From: Hylemonella sp. | GTDB taxonomy: Bacteria; Pseudomonadota; Gammaproteobacteria; Burkholderiales; Burkholderiaceae_C | Assembly (NCBI GenBank): GCA_030695415.1 | Contig: JAUYQZ010000043.1 | Location: 1 to 44,029, forward strand | Length of the DNA: 44,029 nt | Direction: 5' to 3' | Part shown: positions 17,653 through 28,158 of the stretch, piece by piece | Position numbering within the stretch: the first letter of the stretch is position 1 | How the letters are laid out: each line of letters starts with the position of its first letter | Program-made: the position numbers and the translations under genes | Notes under the pieces: model-generated | Told to the model about the DNA's origin: nothing | The model's input: the letters and a program-made list of their open reading frames with translations, nothing else | The model's database searches: none

Positions 17653-18048
17653 TTAGGCGACGTAGCACAGCACTTCGCCACCGACACCGGTAGCGCGCGC
17701 CTTGCGATCTGTCATGACACCCTTGGGGGTGGTCACGATGGCCACGCCCAGACCATTCTGGACATGGGGAATTGAATCTCGGCCTTTGTACACGCGCAGG
17801 CCGGGACGGCTCACGCGCTCGATGCGCTCGATCACCGGGCGACCGGCGTAGTACTTCAGGGCAATTTCAAGTTCGGACTTGCCACCTTCGGACTTCACCT
17901 GGAAGCCGTCGATATAGCCTTCGTCCTTCAGAACCTGCGCGATGGCGATCTTCACTTTGGAAGAAGGCACCGACACGGAGGTCTTGGCCACCATCTGCGC
18001 GTTACGGATACGCGTCAGCAGGTCGGCGATGGGATCACTCATGCTCAT
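17653..18048 (-). CDS. rpsH: 30S ribosomal protein S8
   Basis: S8 binds 16S rRNA in the central domain. In E. coli it also represses the spc operon by binding mRNA near rplE. The 131-residue protein has [18 protein letters not shown] and the conserved ending [25 protein letters not shown] start one or two codons later is possible because Met occurs at residues 1 and 3. Confidence 0.98.
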   Translation of the reverse strand: MSMSDPIADLLTRIRNAQMVAKTSVSVPSSKVKIAIAQVLKDEGYIDGFQVKSEGGKSELEIALKYYAGRPVIERIERVSRPGLRVYKGRDSIPHVQNGLGVAIVTTPKGVMTDRKARATGVGGEVLCYVA

Positions 18049-18065
18049 CTCAAATCTCCTGTCGC

Positions 18066-18371
18066 TTACCAGCTGGCCTTGGTGACACCGGGGATGTCAC
18101 CGGCAAAAGCCAACTCACGGATCTTGGCGCGAGCCAGACCGAATTGGCGGAACGTACCACGCGGACGACCAGTGATGGCGCAACGATTGCGCTGGCGCGT
18201 CGGGTTGGCATTGCGCGGCAGCTTCTGCAGGCCCAGACGGGCTGCTGCGCGCTCTTCGTCGCTGCGCTTCATGTCGCTGGCGATGGCCTTGAGTTCCGCG
18301 TGTTTCTTCGCGTACTTGGCGACCAGTTTGTCTCGCTTGAGCTCGCGCTCGATCAAAGCTACTTTAGCCAC
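18066..18371 (-). CDS. rpsN: 30S ribosomal protein S14, zinc-independent form
   Basis: The 101-residue protein is the longer form of S14 without the CxxC zinc motifs of the short paralogue. It ends with the conserved [40 protein letters not shown]. It lies between rplE and rpsH as expected. Confidence 0.98.
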   Translation of the reverse strand: MAKVALIERELKRDKLVAKYAKKHAELKAIASDMKRSDEERAAARLGLQKLPRNANPTRQRNRCAITGRPRGTFRQFGLARAKIRELAFAGDIPGVTKASW

Positions 18372-18379
18372 AGGTCACC

Positions 18380-18919
18380 TCAGTTCTTGAAGGGGAATTT
18401 GAAGCCGGCGAGCAGTGCCTTGCACTCTTCGTCCGTCCGGGCCGTCGTCGTGATGCTGATGTTCAGACCACGCAGGGCATCCACCTTGTCGTATTCGATT
18501 TCGGGGAAGATGATCTGTTCCTTGACGCCGATGTTGTAGTTGCCACGGCCGTCGAAGGCGCGACCCGAGATGCCACGGAAGTCACGCACGCGGGGCAGGG
18601 CCACGGTGACGAAACGGTCCAGGAACTCGTACATCTGGACGCCACGCAGGGTCACCATGCAGCCAATCGCTTGCTGCTCACGGATCTTGAAACCGGCGAT
18701 GGCCTTCTTGGCCTTGGTCACGACCGGCTTCTGGCCGGCGATCTTGGTCAGGTCGCCCACGGCGTTGTCCATGACCTTCTTGTCGGCGACGGCCTCGCTC
18801 ACACCCATGTTCAGGGTGATCTTGGTCAGGCGCGGCACCTGCATAGGCGACTTGTAGCCGAACTTGGCGGTCAACTCAGGGACCACCTTCTCGCGATAGT
18901 GTTGTTGCAGACGTGCCAT
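18380..18919 (-). CDS. rplE: 50S ribosomal protein L5
   Basis: L5 binds 5S rRNA and forms a bridge to the small-subunit head. The 179-residue protein has [66 protein letters not shown] and the late block [37 protein letters not shown]. It follows rplX with only 2 bp between. Confidence 0.98.
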   Translation of the reverse strand: MARLQQHYREKVVPELTAKFGYKSPMQVPRLTKITLNMGVSEAVADKKVMDNAVGDLTKIAGQKPVVTKAKKAIAGFKIREQQAIGCMVTLRGVQMYEFLDRFVTVALPRVRDFRGISGRAFDGRGNYNIGVKEQIIFPEIEYDKVDALRGLNISITTTARTDEECKALLAGFKFPFKN

Positions 18920-18921
18920 GT

Positions 18922-19242
18922 TTATGCCACCTTGATTTCTTCGCCGCTGGACTTGTAAACGCGAACGCGTTTGCCGTCAGCCAGCAGCTTGATGCCCACG
19001 CGGTCGGCCTTGCCGGTTGCCGCATTGAAAATGGCCACATTGGACTGATGGATGGGCATGGACTTCTCCACGATGCCGCCAGTCGTACCCTTCATGGGGT
19101 TGGGCTTGGTGTGCTTCTTCACCGTGTTCACGCCCTCGATCAGCACGTGGCTGTCGTCCTTGCGCAGAGCGATCTTGCCGCGCTTGCCCTTGTCGCGCCC
19201 GGTGAGGACGATGACTTCGTCGCCTTTGCGAATCTTGTTCAT
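18922..19242 (-). CDS. rplX: 50S ribosomal protein L24
   Basis: L24 initiates large-subunit assembly. The 106-residue protein begins [24 protein letters not shown], a KOW motif, and has the [15 protein letters not shown] block. It follows rplN by 10 bp. Confidence 0.98.
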   Translation of the reverse strand: MNKIRKGDEVIVLTGRDKGKRGKIALRKDDSHVLIEGVNTVKKHTKPNPMKGTTGGIVEKSMPIHQSNVAIFNAATGKADRVGIKLLADGKRVRVYKSSGEEIKVA

Positions 19243-19252
19243 GGCCGTGTCC

Positions 19253-19621
19253 TTAGAGAACTTCAGGAGCCAGGGACACGATCTTCATGAACTTCTCGGT
19301 ACGCAGTTCGCGCGTGACCGGGCCGAAGATGCGGGTGCCGATGGGCTCCAGCTTGTTGTTGAGCAGCACGGCGGCATTGCCGTCGAACTTGACCAGGGAG
19401 CCATCGCCACGGCGGATGCCCTTGGCGGTGCGGACCACCACAGCGCTGTAGATCTCGCCTTTTTTGACGCGACCACGCGGAGCGGCTTCCTTGATGCTCA
19501 CCTTGATGACGTCACCGACGCTGGCGTAGCGACGCTTGGAACCGCCGAGCACCTTGATGCACAAAACGGACTTCGCGCCGGTGTTGTCGGCGACTTCTAA
19601 CCGAGATTCTGTCTGGATCAT
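19253..19621 (-). CDS. rplN: 50S ribosomal protein L14, first gene of the operon
   Basis: L14 is a large-subunit interface protein. ATG 19621 gives the standard 122 residues, starting [37 protein letters not shown]; a longer reading frame upstream has no homology to the family. rpsQ and rpmC, which precede rplN where the S10 and spc clusters are joined, are missing here. Instead glpD lies upstream on the same strand, and a promoter is visible between them. Confidence 0.98.
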   Translation of the reverse strand: MIQTESRLEVADNTGAKSVLCIKVLGGSKRRYASVGDVIKVSIKEAAPRGRVKKGEIYSAVVVRTAKGIRRGDGSLVKFDGNAAVLLNNKLEPIGTRIFGPVTRELRTEKFMKIVSLAPEVL

Positions 19622-19760
19622 TTCAATATTCCCAACTTGCACCGAGAGGCACTGCCATGCAGCACACAACCGATCAGTCTTGGGCCCGTCGTCCCCGGCA
19701 TGAACCACTCACACCGCTTCCGCTGGGCAGAAACTTCAGCTTTTTCAAGCGAAGCCCGCA

Positions 19761-19789
19761 ATTGTGCCAAACAATTAGCGGGGCGTCAA
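19761..19789 (-). promoter_or_regulatory. Promoter of the spc-alpha ribosomal operon
   Basis: TTGACG (19789-19784) and CACAAT (19766-19761) are 17 bp apart. The -35 box matches 5 of 6 consensus positions and the -10 box 4 of 6. Transcription would start near 19754, leaving a leader of about 130 nt before rplN. The -35 box overlaps the last codons of glpD. Confidence 0.75.
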
Positions 19790-21378
19790 GCGTCTTGTTC
19801 GGACGGCCAGCTTAAATACCTCCGAGCCAGGCCCAGGAAGTCGGCCAGCGCCGGGCCTCCCCCCGTCTCCTCGGCCAGGATGACCGCCACCCGTGGCGCC
19901 AGTGATGCGGCCAAGGCGGCGTCCAGAAAGAGCAGCCGGGAACGTCGGGCAAGGACATCCTCAACAGTTAGCGCGTACTCATAACGAACCGCGAAACGCA
20001 CCATGGCCTCGTCCAGACCCGGTGCCAGCGCTTGCCCCGCCCCCGGCAGGGCCTTAAGTACGGCCTGCTCACTCCCATATATATGAAGGCCAGCCGGGGC
20101 AGACAAGGACGGACTTGGGGGGCTCCCCGCCTGCTCCGCCCCCACCAGTTTCAGCCGTTCACTCACGCCCGCCGGCTTTTCAGGCAGCAGCCCGGCCTGG
20201 AAACACCGCGTCAGCACGTCCTCGGCCATGGCGCGGTAGGTGGTCCATTTGCCGCCGGTGACCGTGACCAGCCCGGTGGCGCTGACCAGCACCGTGTGCT
20301 CGCGACTCAGGCTACCCGTGTCGGAATCGTCACCGGTCGGCCGCACCAGGGGGCGCAGGCCGACCCAGATGCTTTTCACATCGGCGCGCGTCGGCGCGCG
20401 CGCCAGGTAGCGCGCCGCCTCGCCCAGAATAAAGTCCAACTCCGCGCGCAGGGGCCGCGGCTCTCGTGGAAGATCGCCGCGCGGGGTGTCGGTCGTGCCC
20501 AACACCAGCTTGCCCAGCCAGGGTACGGCGAACAACACCCGCCCGTCGGCCGTCTTCGGAACCAGCAGTGCGTGCTCACCCGGCAGGAAATCCCGGTCCA
20601 CCACCACGTGCACACCCTGGCTCGGCGCCACCACGGGCGTCACCGCCTTGCCGTGGCCCGCGCCGTCCAACTGGCGCAGGCCGTCCACCCAGACCCCCGT
20701 GGCATTGACCACGCAGCGGGCACGCACTTCATAGCTCTGCCCCCCCATCGCGTCACGGCAGCGCAGGCCCAGCAGACGGGTGTTCTCGTGCAGCAGCTCG
20801 GTGACCGGGCAGTAATTGAGCAGCAGCGCGCCCTCACGCGCGGCCGTGCGCGCCAGTGCCAGCGCCAGGCGCGCATCGTCGAACTGACCGTCCCAGTACG
20901 ACACGCCGCCGCGCAGGCCCGCGGGCTGCAGATTGGGCAGGGCAGCCCGCGTCTGCGCACGGTCGAGGAAAGCGGTGGGCCCCAGACCGGCGCGCCCCGC
21001 CAGCAGGTCGTAGAGCTTGAGCCCGATGCCATAGAACGGCGCCTGCCACCAGGCATAGGAGGGCATCACAAACGACAGGCGGGAGGCCAGGTGCGGGGCG
21101 TTGCGCAGCACGGTGCCACGCTCGTGCAGCGCCTCGCGCACCAACGCCAGATTGCCCTGGGCCAGGTAGCGCACGCCGCCATGCAACAGCTTGGTCGAGC
21201 GCGAAGACGTGCCACCGGCGAAATCATGCGACTCCAGCAGCACAACAGACAGACCGCGCGCCGCGGCGTCCAGCGCCACGCCCAGGCCCGTGGCACCGCC
21301 CCCCACGACGGCCAGGTCCCAGGTGCGCGGCTCGGCCAGCCGCGCCAGCAAGTCGGCGCGCCGCGTGGGCAGGGGCAT
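19786..21378 (-). CDS. glpD: Aerobic glycerol-3-phosphate dehydrogenase
   Basis: GlpD is a membrane-associated flavoenzyme that oxidises glycerol-3-phosphate to dihydroxyacetone phosphate and passes electrons to quinone. The 530-residue protein has the FAD-binding motif WDLAVVGGGATGLGVALDAAARG near residue 20, GGTSSRSTKLLHGGVRYL near 57, and GKWTTYRAMAEDV near 370. ATG 21378 is preferred to a longer frame that would extend into glpK. It starts 14 bp after the glpK stop and forms a glpKD operon. No glpF or glpR is in view. Confidence 0.96.
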   Translation of the reverse strand: MPLPTRRADLLARLAEPRTWDLAVVGGGATGLGVALDAAARGLSVVLLESHDFAGGTSSRSTKLLHGGVRYLAQGNLALVREALHERGTVLRNAPHLASRLSFVMPSYAWWQAPFYGIGLKLYDLLAGRAGLGPTAFLDRAQTRAALPNLQPAGLRGGVSYWDGQFDDARLALALARTAAREGALLLNYCPVTELLHENTRLLGLRCRDAMGGQSYEVRARCVVNATGVWVDGLRQLDGAGHGKAVTPVVAPSQGVHVVVDRDFLPGEHALLVPKTADGRVLFAVPWLGKLVLGTTDTPRGDLPREPRPLRAELDFILGEAARYLARAPTRADVKSIWVGLRPLVRPTGDDSDTGSLSREHTVLVSATGLVTVTGGKWTTYRAMAEDVLTRCFQAGLLPEKPAGVSERLKLVGAEQAGSPPSPSLSAPAGLHIYGSEQAVLKALPGAGQALAPGLDEAMVRFAVRYEYALTVEDVLARRSRLLFLDAALAASLAPRVAVILAEETGGGPALADFLGLARRYLSWPSEQDA

Positions 21379-21392
21379 GTCCGTTGCCACGC

Positions 21393-22883
<1,491 letters not shown>

Positions 22884-22894
22884 GAGGCAGCAGG

Positions 22895-22913
22895 TTATCG
22901 CAAACTGCGACAA
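22895..22913. promoter_or_regulatory. Near-palindrome in the glpK-proC divergent region
   Basis: TTATCGCA and TGCGACAA are inverted arms with one mismatch around AAC. They start 12 bp upstream of the glpK start and lie in a 71-bp divergent intergenic region. It could be an operator for glycerol control of glpK, but no regulator is adjacent. Confidence 0.4.
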
Positions 22914-22954
22914 TCCACACCCGGATTTCACCTCGGGCGACCCAGGAACAACAC

Positions 22955-23770
22955 ATGAGCGAACGCATTGCATTCATCGGCGGCGGCAACATGGCCAGCG
23001 CCATCATCGGCGGCCTGATCAAGCAGGGTCGGCCGGCATCGTCCTTCGAGGTGGTCGAACCCTTTGCCGAGGCGCGCCAGGCGCTGAAGGACAAGTTCGG
23101 CATCGTCGCCCATGAACAGGCCGGGGCTTTCCTCCAGGGGGTCACACTGGCCGTCTGGGCCACCAAGCCGCAGACCTTCAAGGAAGCCACCGGGCCGGTG
23201 CGCGCCCATGTGGCGGGCGCCCTGCACCTGAGCGTGGCCGCCGGTATCCCCAGCAGCAGCATCGCGCGCTGGCTGGGCAGCGAGCGCATTGTGCGCAGCA
23301 TGCCCAACACGCCAGCCCTCATCGGCCTGGGCATGACCGGCCTGTATGCGCGCGGCGGCGTCACGGCACAGGACCGCGCGCTGATCGAGAGCGTGACCGC
23401 CACCATGGGCGAATCGCTCTGGGTGGAGCGTGAGGAACAGCTCGACGCCGTCACCGCCCTGTCCGGCTCCGGGCCGGCCTACGTGTTCTATTTCCTCGAA
23501 GCCATGACGCAAGCCGGCACCGAGATGGGGCTCCCCGCCGAGCAGGCCTACAAGCTGGCCGTGGAAACCTTCCGCGGCGCCAGCGCGCTGGCCAAGGCAT
23601 CGAGCGAGCCACCCGAAGTGCTCCGCCAGCGCGTCACCTCCAAGGGAGGCACCACCCATGCGGCCCTCACGAGCATGGAGGAGAGCCAGATGAAGGCGCT
23701 GTTCGGGAAAGCTCTGCATGCGGCCGAGCGCCGGGCGCGCGAACTCGGCATCGAGTTCGGGAAAGACTGA
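22955..23770 (+). CDS. proC: Pyrroline-5-carboxylate reductase
   Basis: ProC performs the last step of proline synthesis, reducing pyrroline-5-carboxylate with NAD(P)H. The 271-residue protein begins with the Rossmann motif [18 protein letters not shown]. It has the conserved substrate-site block [19 protein letters not shown] near 165 and the late signature [16 protein letters not shown] near 225. It is convergent with ubiA, 6 bp apart. Confidence 0.97.
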   Translation: MSERIAFIGGGNMASAIIGGLIKQGRPASSFEVVEPFAEARQALKDKFGIVAHEQAGAFLQGVTLAVWATKPQTFKEATGPVRAHVAGALHLSVAAGIPSSSIARWLGSERIVRSMPNTPALIGLGMTGLYARGGVTAQDRALIESVTATMGESLWVEREEQLDAVTALSGSGPAYVFYFLEAMTQAGTEMGLPAEQAYKLAVETFRGASALAKASSEPPEVLRQRVTSKGGTTHAALTSMEESQMKALFGKALHAAERRARELGIEFGKD

Positions 23771-23776
23771 ACGGGT

Positions 23777-24634
23777 TCAGCGCAAGGCGTAGCCGGCCAC
23801 GATGCCGGCAAACAGCGTGAAGCCCAGCCAGTGGTTCAGGCGGAAGGCCTTGAAGCACCCTTCGCGCGTCCGGTCGTGGATGAGGCGGTGGTGCCAGACC
23901 ACCTGGGCCGTGGCCACCACCAGGGCCAGGAACCAGGCCCAGGGCGCCAGCCGCTCGACCAGCAGCACGGTCCAGATCAGCAACTGCATCACGTAAAAGC
24001 TGGTCACCGCCGCCACGTCCCAGGACCCCAGCGTGATGGCCGAGGTCTTCATGCCGATGCGCAAGTCGTCATCGCGGTCGACCATGGCGTACTCGGTGTC
24101 ATAGGCCAGCACCCAGAACAGGTTGCCGATCAGCAGCCCCCAGGCCAGTGCCGGTACCTCGCCGCGCACGGCTGCGAAGGCCATGGGAATGCCGAAGCTG
24201 AAGGCCACGCCCAGCACGGCCTGCGGCATGGCGAAGAAGCGCTTGGCATAGGGATAAATGATGGCCACGGCCAGCGCTGCGAACGACCAGGCCACCGCCA
24301 CCGGGTTGGTCGTGAGCACCAGGCCGAAGGCCAGCAGGGCCAGCACGGCACCCAGCCACAAGGCCTCGCGCACCGAGACCTTGCCGGCAGTCACGGGGCG
24401 CTGTGCCGTGCGCTTCACATGCTTGTCGAAGTCGCGGTCGGCCACGTCGTTGAGGCAGCAGCCGGCGCTGCGCATGAGGATGGTGCCCAGCACGAACACC
24501 AGCACGAGATGCCAGCCCGGGAAACCGCCAGCCGCCACCCACAGCGCGCTCAAGCTCGGCCAGAGCAGCAGCAGCCAGCCGGCAGGGCGGTCCCAGCGGA
24601 TGAGGTCCAGATAAAGGGAAAGCTTATTCTTCAA
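23777..24634 (-). CDS. ubiA: 4-hydroxybenzoate octaprenyltransferase
   Basis: UbiA is an inner-membrane prenyltransferase that attaches the polyprenyl tail to 4-hydroxybenzoate in ubiquinone synthesis. The 285-residue protein has about eight hydrophobic helices and both Asp-rich motifs, NDVADRDFD near 62-70 and [13 protein letters not shown] near 178-190. The start is a TTG at 24634, overlapping the end of dps by 11 bp; no in-frame ATG or GTG lies nearby and this start gives the family's usual N-terminus ([14 protein letters not shown]). Translation is probably coupled to dps. Confidence 0.94.
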   Translation of the reverse strand: MKNKLSLYLDLIRWDRPAGWLLLLWPSLSALWVAAGGFPGWHLVLVFVLGTILMRSAGCCLNDVADRDFDKHVKRTAQRPVTAGKVSVREALWLGAVLALLAFGLVLTTNPVAVAWSFAALAVAIIYPYAKRFFAMPQAVLGVAFSFGIPMAFAAVRGEVPALAWGLLIGNLFWVLAYDTEYAMVDRDDDLRIGMKTSAITLGSWDVAAVTSFYVMQLLIWTVLLVERLAPWAWFLALVVATAQVVWHHRLIHDRTREGCFKAFRLNHWLGFTLFAGIVAGYALR

Positions 24635-25115
24635 GCAGGGAACGCAGCATCCAGGCGGTCTGCTCGTGCACCGTGAGGCGCTGGGTCAGCAGGTCGGCAG
24701 TGGGTTCGTCACCGGCCTTGTCGGCCAGCGGGAACAGGTTGCGCGCGGTGCGCGCCACGGCTTCGTGGCCCTGCACCAGGATGCGCACCATCTCCAGCGC
24801 CTTGGGCGGCTTGACCGGCGCGTCGGGCACCGACGCCAGCTTGCCGAACTGGGCATAGGAACCAGGTGCTGGATGGCCCAGCGAGCGAATGCGCTCGGCG
24901 ATCGGGTCCACCGCAGTCCACAGCTCGGTGTACTGCGTCATGAACATGGTGTGCAGGGTGTTGAACATCGGCCCTGTCACGTTCCAGTGGAAGTTGTGCG
25001 TGGTCAGGTAAAGCGTGTAGGTGTCGGCCAGCAGGTGGCTCAGGCCCTTGGCGATGGCGGCGCGGTCTTTTTCGCTGATGCCGATGTTGATGGTGGGGGC
25101 GGTGCTCTTGGCCAT
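24624..25115 (-). CDS. dps: Dps-family DNA-binding ferritin
   Basis: Dps forms a dodecamer that oxidises iron with peroxide and shields DNA. ATG 25115 follows AAGGAG by 5 nt and gives 163 residues. The helix with ferroxidase ligands reads [37 protein letters not shown]43, H55, D70 and E74 align with the known ligands, but the position four after H55 is Met59, where related Dps proteins have Asp or Glu. The N-terminal tail is short, with few lysines. It lies 21 bp behind oxyR on the same strand, so it is likely to be part of an oxyR-dps-ubiA transcript. Confidence 0.95.
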   Translation of the reverse strand: MAKSTAPTINIGISEKDRAAIAKGLSHLLADTYTLYLTTHNFHWNVTGPMFNTLHTMFMTQYTELWTAVDPIAERIRSLGHPAPGSYAQFGKLASVPDAPVKPPKALEMVRILVQGHEAVARTARNLFPLADKAGDEPTADLLTQRLTVHEQTAWMLRSLLEE

Positions 25116-25136
25116 GATCACTCCTTGATGAAAAGC

Positions 25137-26099
25137 TCACTCCGACAGGCGCTTGGCGCCGGGCAGTTCGCAGGCGTAGATGGCATTGCGCAACAAGGCG
25201 ATGGCCTCGTAACGCGTGAAGCTGCGCCGCCACACCAGCACCACGCGGCGCGTCGGCGCCTCGCCGCCGAAAGGCAGGTACTTGATGAAGTTGTCTTCCT
25301 GGCCCGAGCCCTTGGCCTTGCCCCTGGGTGTCAGGGCCGACTTGGGGATGCTCAGGCGTGGCACCAGGGTCACGCCCATGCCGGCGGCCACCATGTGCTT
25401 GATGGTCTCCAGCGAGGAGCCTTCGAAGCTCTTGCGGATGCCCTCGGCGTTGCTGGAGAAGCGCGCGAACTCGGGGCAGACCTCCAGCACGTGGTCGCGA
25501 AAACAATGACCGGTTCCGAGGAGCAGCATGGTCTCTGCCTTGAGCTCTTCGGTGCTGATGCTGTCCTTGCTGGCCAAGGGATGGTTGACCGGCACCGCGG
25601 CGTAGAACGGTTCGTCGTAGAGCGGCGCCACCGCCAGGCCGGCGTCCGGAAAAGGCTCGGCGAGGATGGCGCAGTCGATCTCGCCGGTGCGCAGCATCTC
25701 CAGCAGCTTGACCGTGAAATTCTCCTGCAGCATCAAGGGCATCTGCGGCGTGTGCGTGATCATCTGGCGGACCAGGTCGGGCAGCAGGTAGGGGCCGATG
25801 GTGTAGATCACACCGAGCTTGAGCGGGCCCGACAGCGGGTCCTTGCCGCGCTTGGCGATCTCCTTGATGCTCGCGGCCTGCTCCAGCACGGCCTGCGCCT
25901 GGCGCACGATCTCCTCGCCCAGCGGCGTGACCGTCACCTCATTGGCGCTGCGCTCGAAGAGCTTGACGTCGAGCTCCTCCTCGATCTTCTTCACCGCCAC
26001 TGACAGCGTCGGCTGCGACACATAGCATGCCTCGGCCGCGCGACCGAAGTGCTTCTCGCGGGCGACCGCAACGATGTATTTGAGTTCGGTGAGCGTCAT
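25137..26099 (-). CDS. oxyR: LysR-type peroxide sensor OxyR
   Basis: OxyR activates peroxide-defence genes when its two cysteines form a disulfide. The 320-residue protein has the LysR winged helix at residues 1-60 (MTLTELKYIVAVAREKHFGRAAEACYVSQPTLS) and the redox pair in GTGHCFRDHVLEVCP, which falls at C199 and C208, exactly the E. coli numbering. An extra Cys143 lies in the effector domain. A polar insert GKAKGSGQED near 268 precedes the C-terminal strand. Linkage to dps and, more distantly, recG is seen in other Betaproteobacteria. Confidence 0.97.
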   Translation of the reverse strand: MTLTELKYIVAVAREKHFGRAAEACYVSQPTLSVAVKKIEEELDVKLFERSANEVTVTPLGEEIVRQAQAVLEQAASIKEIAKRGKDPLSGPLKLGVIYTIGPYLLPDLVRQMITHTPQMPLMLQENFTVKLLEMLRTGEIDCAILAEPFPDAGLAVAPLYDEPFYAAVPVNHPLASKDSISTEELKAETMLLLGTGHCFRDHVLEVCPEFARFSSNAEGIRKSFEGSSLETIKHMVAAGMGVTLVPRLSIPKSALTPRGKAKGSGQEDNFIKYLPFGGEAPTRRVVLVWRRSFTRYEAIALLRNAIYACELPGAKRLSE

Positions 26100-26157
26100 G
26101 ATGAAGGCCTGTTCCCACTGGATTGTGGCATCCCGTGAGCGATTCCGATAGTGCCTC

Positions 26158-26724
26158 TCAAGGCGCCGTCACCCGCAACTGAAGCAGACGCGGGCGCTGC
26201 GTGGCGGCATCGCTGCTGTAACTGCCCGCGGGGGTGCTGCGGCCGCTGCGTGCCATGGTGACCCACTGCCCCAGCGGCGCCTGCACCGTGGTGGCCAGCG
26301 CGCTGCGCTCCTGCGTGGGCAATGCCTGCCCGGGCTGCTGCTGCACGCTGGCGGTCTGCACCTCGACCTCCACCGTCGCGGGCTGTCCGCCGCCGGGCCA
26401 GCGCGGCCGCAGCTGCAGGCTTTGCCCGGCCTGCAACCAGATCAGGCCCTGCTGCACCCCAGCTCCCGTCATCGCGCCAGCCGCCTGCACGGACTGCACC
26501 CACTGCAAGGGCGTGGTCTGCGCAAAACTCAGCCGCGCCTGGCTGCCGTTGCGCACCTGGAGTTGCTGCGGCGCCATCAGCGGCGCCTGCGGGCGCGTGC
26601 CGACGACATACCCCCCGCCAACTTCCTCGATCTCGCGCAGCTCCAGCACCAGGTCACGCTGCGGCAACTGGGCTGCCGCCGGCAGGGCCAGCAGGGCAGA
26701 CAGGAGAAGGACCAGATGGCGCAT
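26158..26724 (-). CDS. Predicted secreted protein of unknown function
   Basis: The 188-residue protein starts at ATG 26724 with a clear Sec signal peptide (MRHLVLLLSALLALPAAAQ). The mature part is Gln- and Ala-rich with no charged active-site pattern. Blocks such as QLQVRNGSQARLSFAQTTPLQWVQSV and LQLRPRWPGGGQPATVEVEVQ faintly recall the beta-rich short domain near the secretin core of type II/III secretion outer-membrane proteins. That is only a pattern impression and the protein is much shorter than a secretin. It lies 58 bp upstream of oxyR on the same strand. Confidence 0.7.
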   Translation of the reverse strand: MRHLVLLLSALLALPAAAQLPQRDLVLELREIEEVGGGYVVGTRPQAPLMAPQQLQVRNGSQARLSFAQTTPLQWVQSVQAAGAMTGAGVQQGLIWLQAGQSLQLRPRWPGGGQPATVEVEVQTASVQQQPGQALPTQERSALATTVQAPLGQWVTMARSGRSTPAGSYSSDAATQRPRLLQLRVTAP

Positions 26725-26860
26725 GGAGGGTTTCACCTTGGGTTTGTTTGCATTGTGCCAAAGCAGGCACGCGCCAAGGCATCGCCAGCGTCGTGCCACA
26801 ATTTGACGCTGCGGCGGGCTCCCGGCCTGTCATGCACATCCCACCCGCACGGAAGATACC

Positions 26861-27982
26861 TTGAGCCTGCTCTTCACCCCCTTTGACCTGCCCGCCCCGC
26901 GCGGCCCCCTGGCTCTGCCCAACCGCATCGTCATCGCGCCCATGTGCCAGTACTCGGCCGTTGATGGCGCAGCCACCGACTGGCACCTCGCGCACTGGAC
27001 CAGCCTGCTCAACAGCGGTGCCGGCCTCCTCACCATCGAGGCCACCGGCGTCACGCCCGACGGCCGCATCACGCCCCATTGCCTGGGCCTGTGGGACGAG
27101 CGCACGGAACAGGCGCTGGGCGACACGCTGCAGCGCGCGCGCAAACAGGCGCCCCCCATGCCGGTCTGCATCCAGCTCGCCCACGCCGGGCGCAAGGGCT
27201 CCAGCGCGGCCCCCTGGCATGGCGGCGGGCTGCTGAGCCCGGCCCAGGGCGGCTGGCTGCCGCTGGCGCCTTCGGCGCTGCCGCAGCTGCCCGACGAGCC
27301 GCCGCCCGAAGCGATGTCGGCCGCCCAGCTGCTTGAAGTGCGCGAGGCCTTCGTGGCCGCCGCCCAACGCGCACAGCGCATCGGCATCGACGCCATCGAG
27401 CTGCACGCCGCACACGGCTACCTGCTGCACCAGTTCCTATCGCCCCTGGCCAACCAGCGCACGGACAACTACGGTGGCAGCCTAGAGAACCGCATGCGTT
27501 ATCCGCTGGAGGTATTTGCCGCCGTGCGCGCCGTCTTCGACGGCCCCCTGGGCGTGCGCGTCTCGGCGACCGACTGGGTCGAAGGCGGCTGGGACGGACA
27601 GCAGACGGCAGAGTTTTCCCGCCAGCTCAAGGCATTGGGCTGCAACTTCATGCACGTCTCCACCGCCGGCGTCTCGCCGCAGCAGAAGATCACCCTGGGC
27701 CCTGGCTACCAGGTGCCCTATGCGCGTGAGGTCCGCCAGGCCTGCGGCCTGCCCACCACCGCGGTGGGCCTGATCACCGATCCGAAACAAGCCGAGGACA
27801 TCCTGCAGGCCGGCGATGCCGACCTGATCGCCATCGCCCGCGCCGTGCTCTACAAACCGCGCTGGCCCTGGGAGGCCGCCGTGGCCCTCGGCGGCCAGGT
27901 ACAGGCCAGTGAACCTTATTGGCGCTGCCTGCCGCGCGAGGCGCAGGGCATCTTCGGCAACGTACGGATCGGGATGCGCTGA
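26861..27982 (+). CDS. NADH:flavin oxidoreductase, old yellow enzyme of the YqjM class
   Basis: FMN enzymes of this class reduce activated C=C bonds with NAD(P)H and often act on reactive electrophiles. The 373-residue protein starts at TTG 26861 with GGAAG 5 nt upstream. The active-site signature NRIVIAPMCQYSA contains C29, the redox-tuning Cys of YqjM-like enzymes, and Y31. HAAHGYLLHQFLSPLANQRTDNYGGSLENR near 182-211 is the flavin-binding core. The C-terminus keeps RWPWEAA. It is divergent from the secreted protein gene and convergent with the SPOR gene. Confidence 0.93.
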   Translation: MSLLFTPFDLPAPRGPLALPNRIVIAPMCQYSAVDGAATDWHLAHWTSLLNSGAGLLTIEATGVTPDGRITPHCLGLWDERTEQALGDTLQRARKQAPPMPVCIQLAHAGRKGSSAAPWHGGGLLSPAQGGWLPLAPSALPQLPDEPPPEAMSAAQLLEVREAFVAAAQRAQRIGIDAIELHAAHGYLLHQFLSPLANQRTDNYGGSLENRMRYPLEVFAAVRAVFDGPLGVRVSATDWVEGGWDGQQTAEFSRQLKALGCNFMHVSTAGVSPQQKITLGPGYQVPYAREVRQACGLPTTAVGLITDPKQAEDILQAGDADLIAIARAVLYKPRWPWEAAVALGGQVQASEPYWRCLPREAQGIFGNVRIGMR

Positions 27983-28014
27983 GCGCTGCCCCAGCCGCGC
28001 GTTATCGCCAACGC

Positions 28015-28158
28015 GAAACTTGCGAAGCAATCGTAGCGAGCGGCCCGAGCGCAAGGCGGACGGAGCACAGCCACCGGAACGTACTTCCTGTACGTGAGGA
28101 TGGCGCGCACCGCCCAACGCGGCGAACGGATCGCGCAGTAGATTGTTTCGTAAGTTTC
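28015..28158. repeat. 144-bp palindromic element with 18-bp terminal inverted repeats
   Basis: The left arm 28015-28032 and right arm 28141-28158 pair over 18 positions, 16 by Watson-Crick and 2 as G-T. The centre is a second perfect inverted repeat, ACGTAC, loop TTCCT, GTACGT (28079-28095), on the same axis within 1 nt. The interior arms are similar but looser. The element fills the gap between the convergent old yellow enzyme and SPOR genes and its right end touches the SPOR stop codon. It has the look of a REP- or MITE-like intergenic repeat. It contains no gene. Confidence 0.75.

Noticed and set aside
19622..19708. N-terminal extension of rplN
   Set aside because: L14 is 122 residues from ATG 19621. 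The extra 29 residues match no family and lie in the operon leader.
26158..26724. Secretin or type II secretion gene
   Set aside because: The resemblance is limited to a short beta-rich stretch and the protein lacks the secretin core length, so I left it as unknown function.
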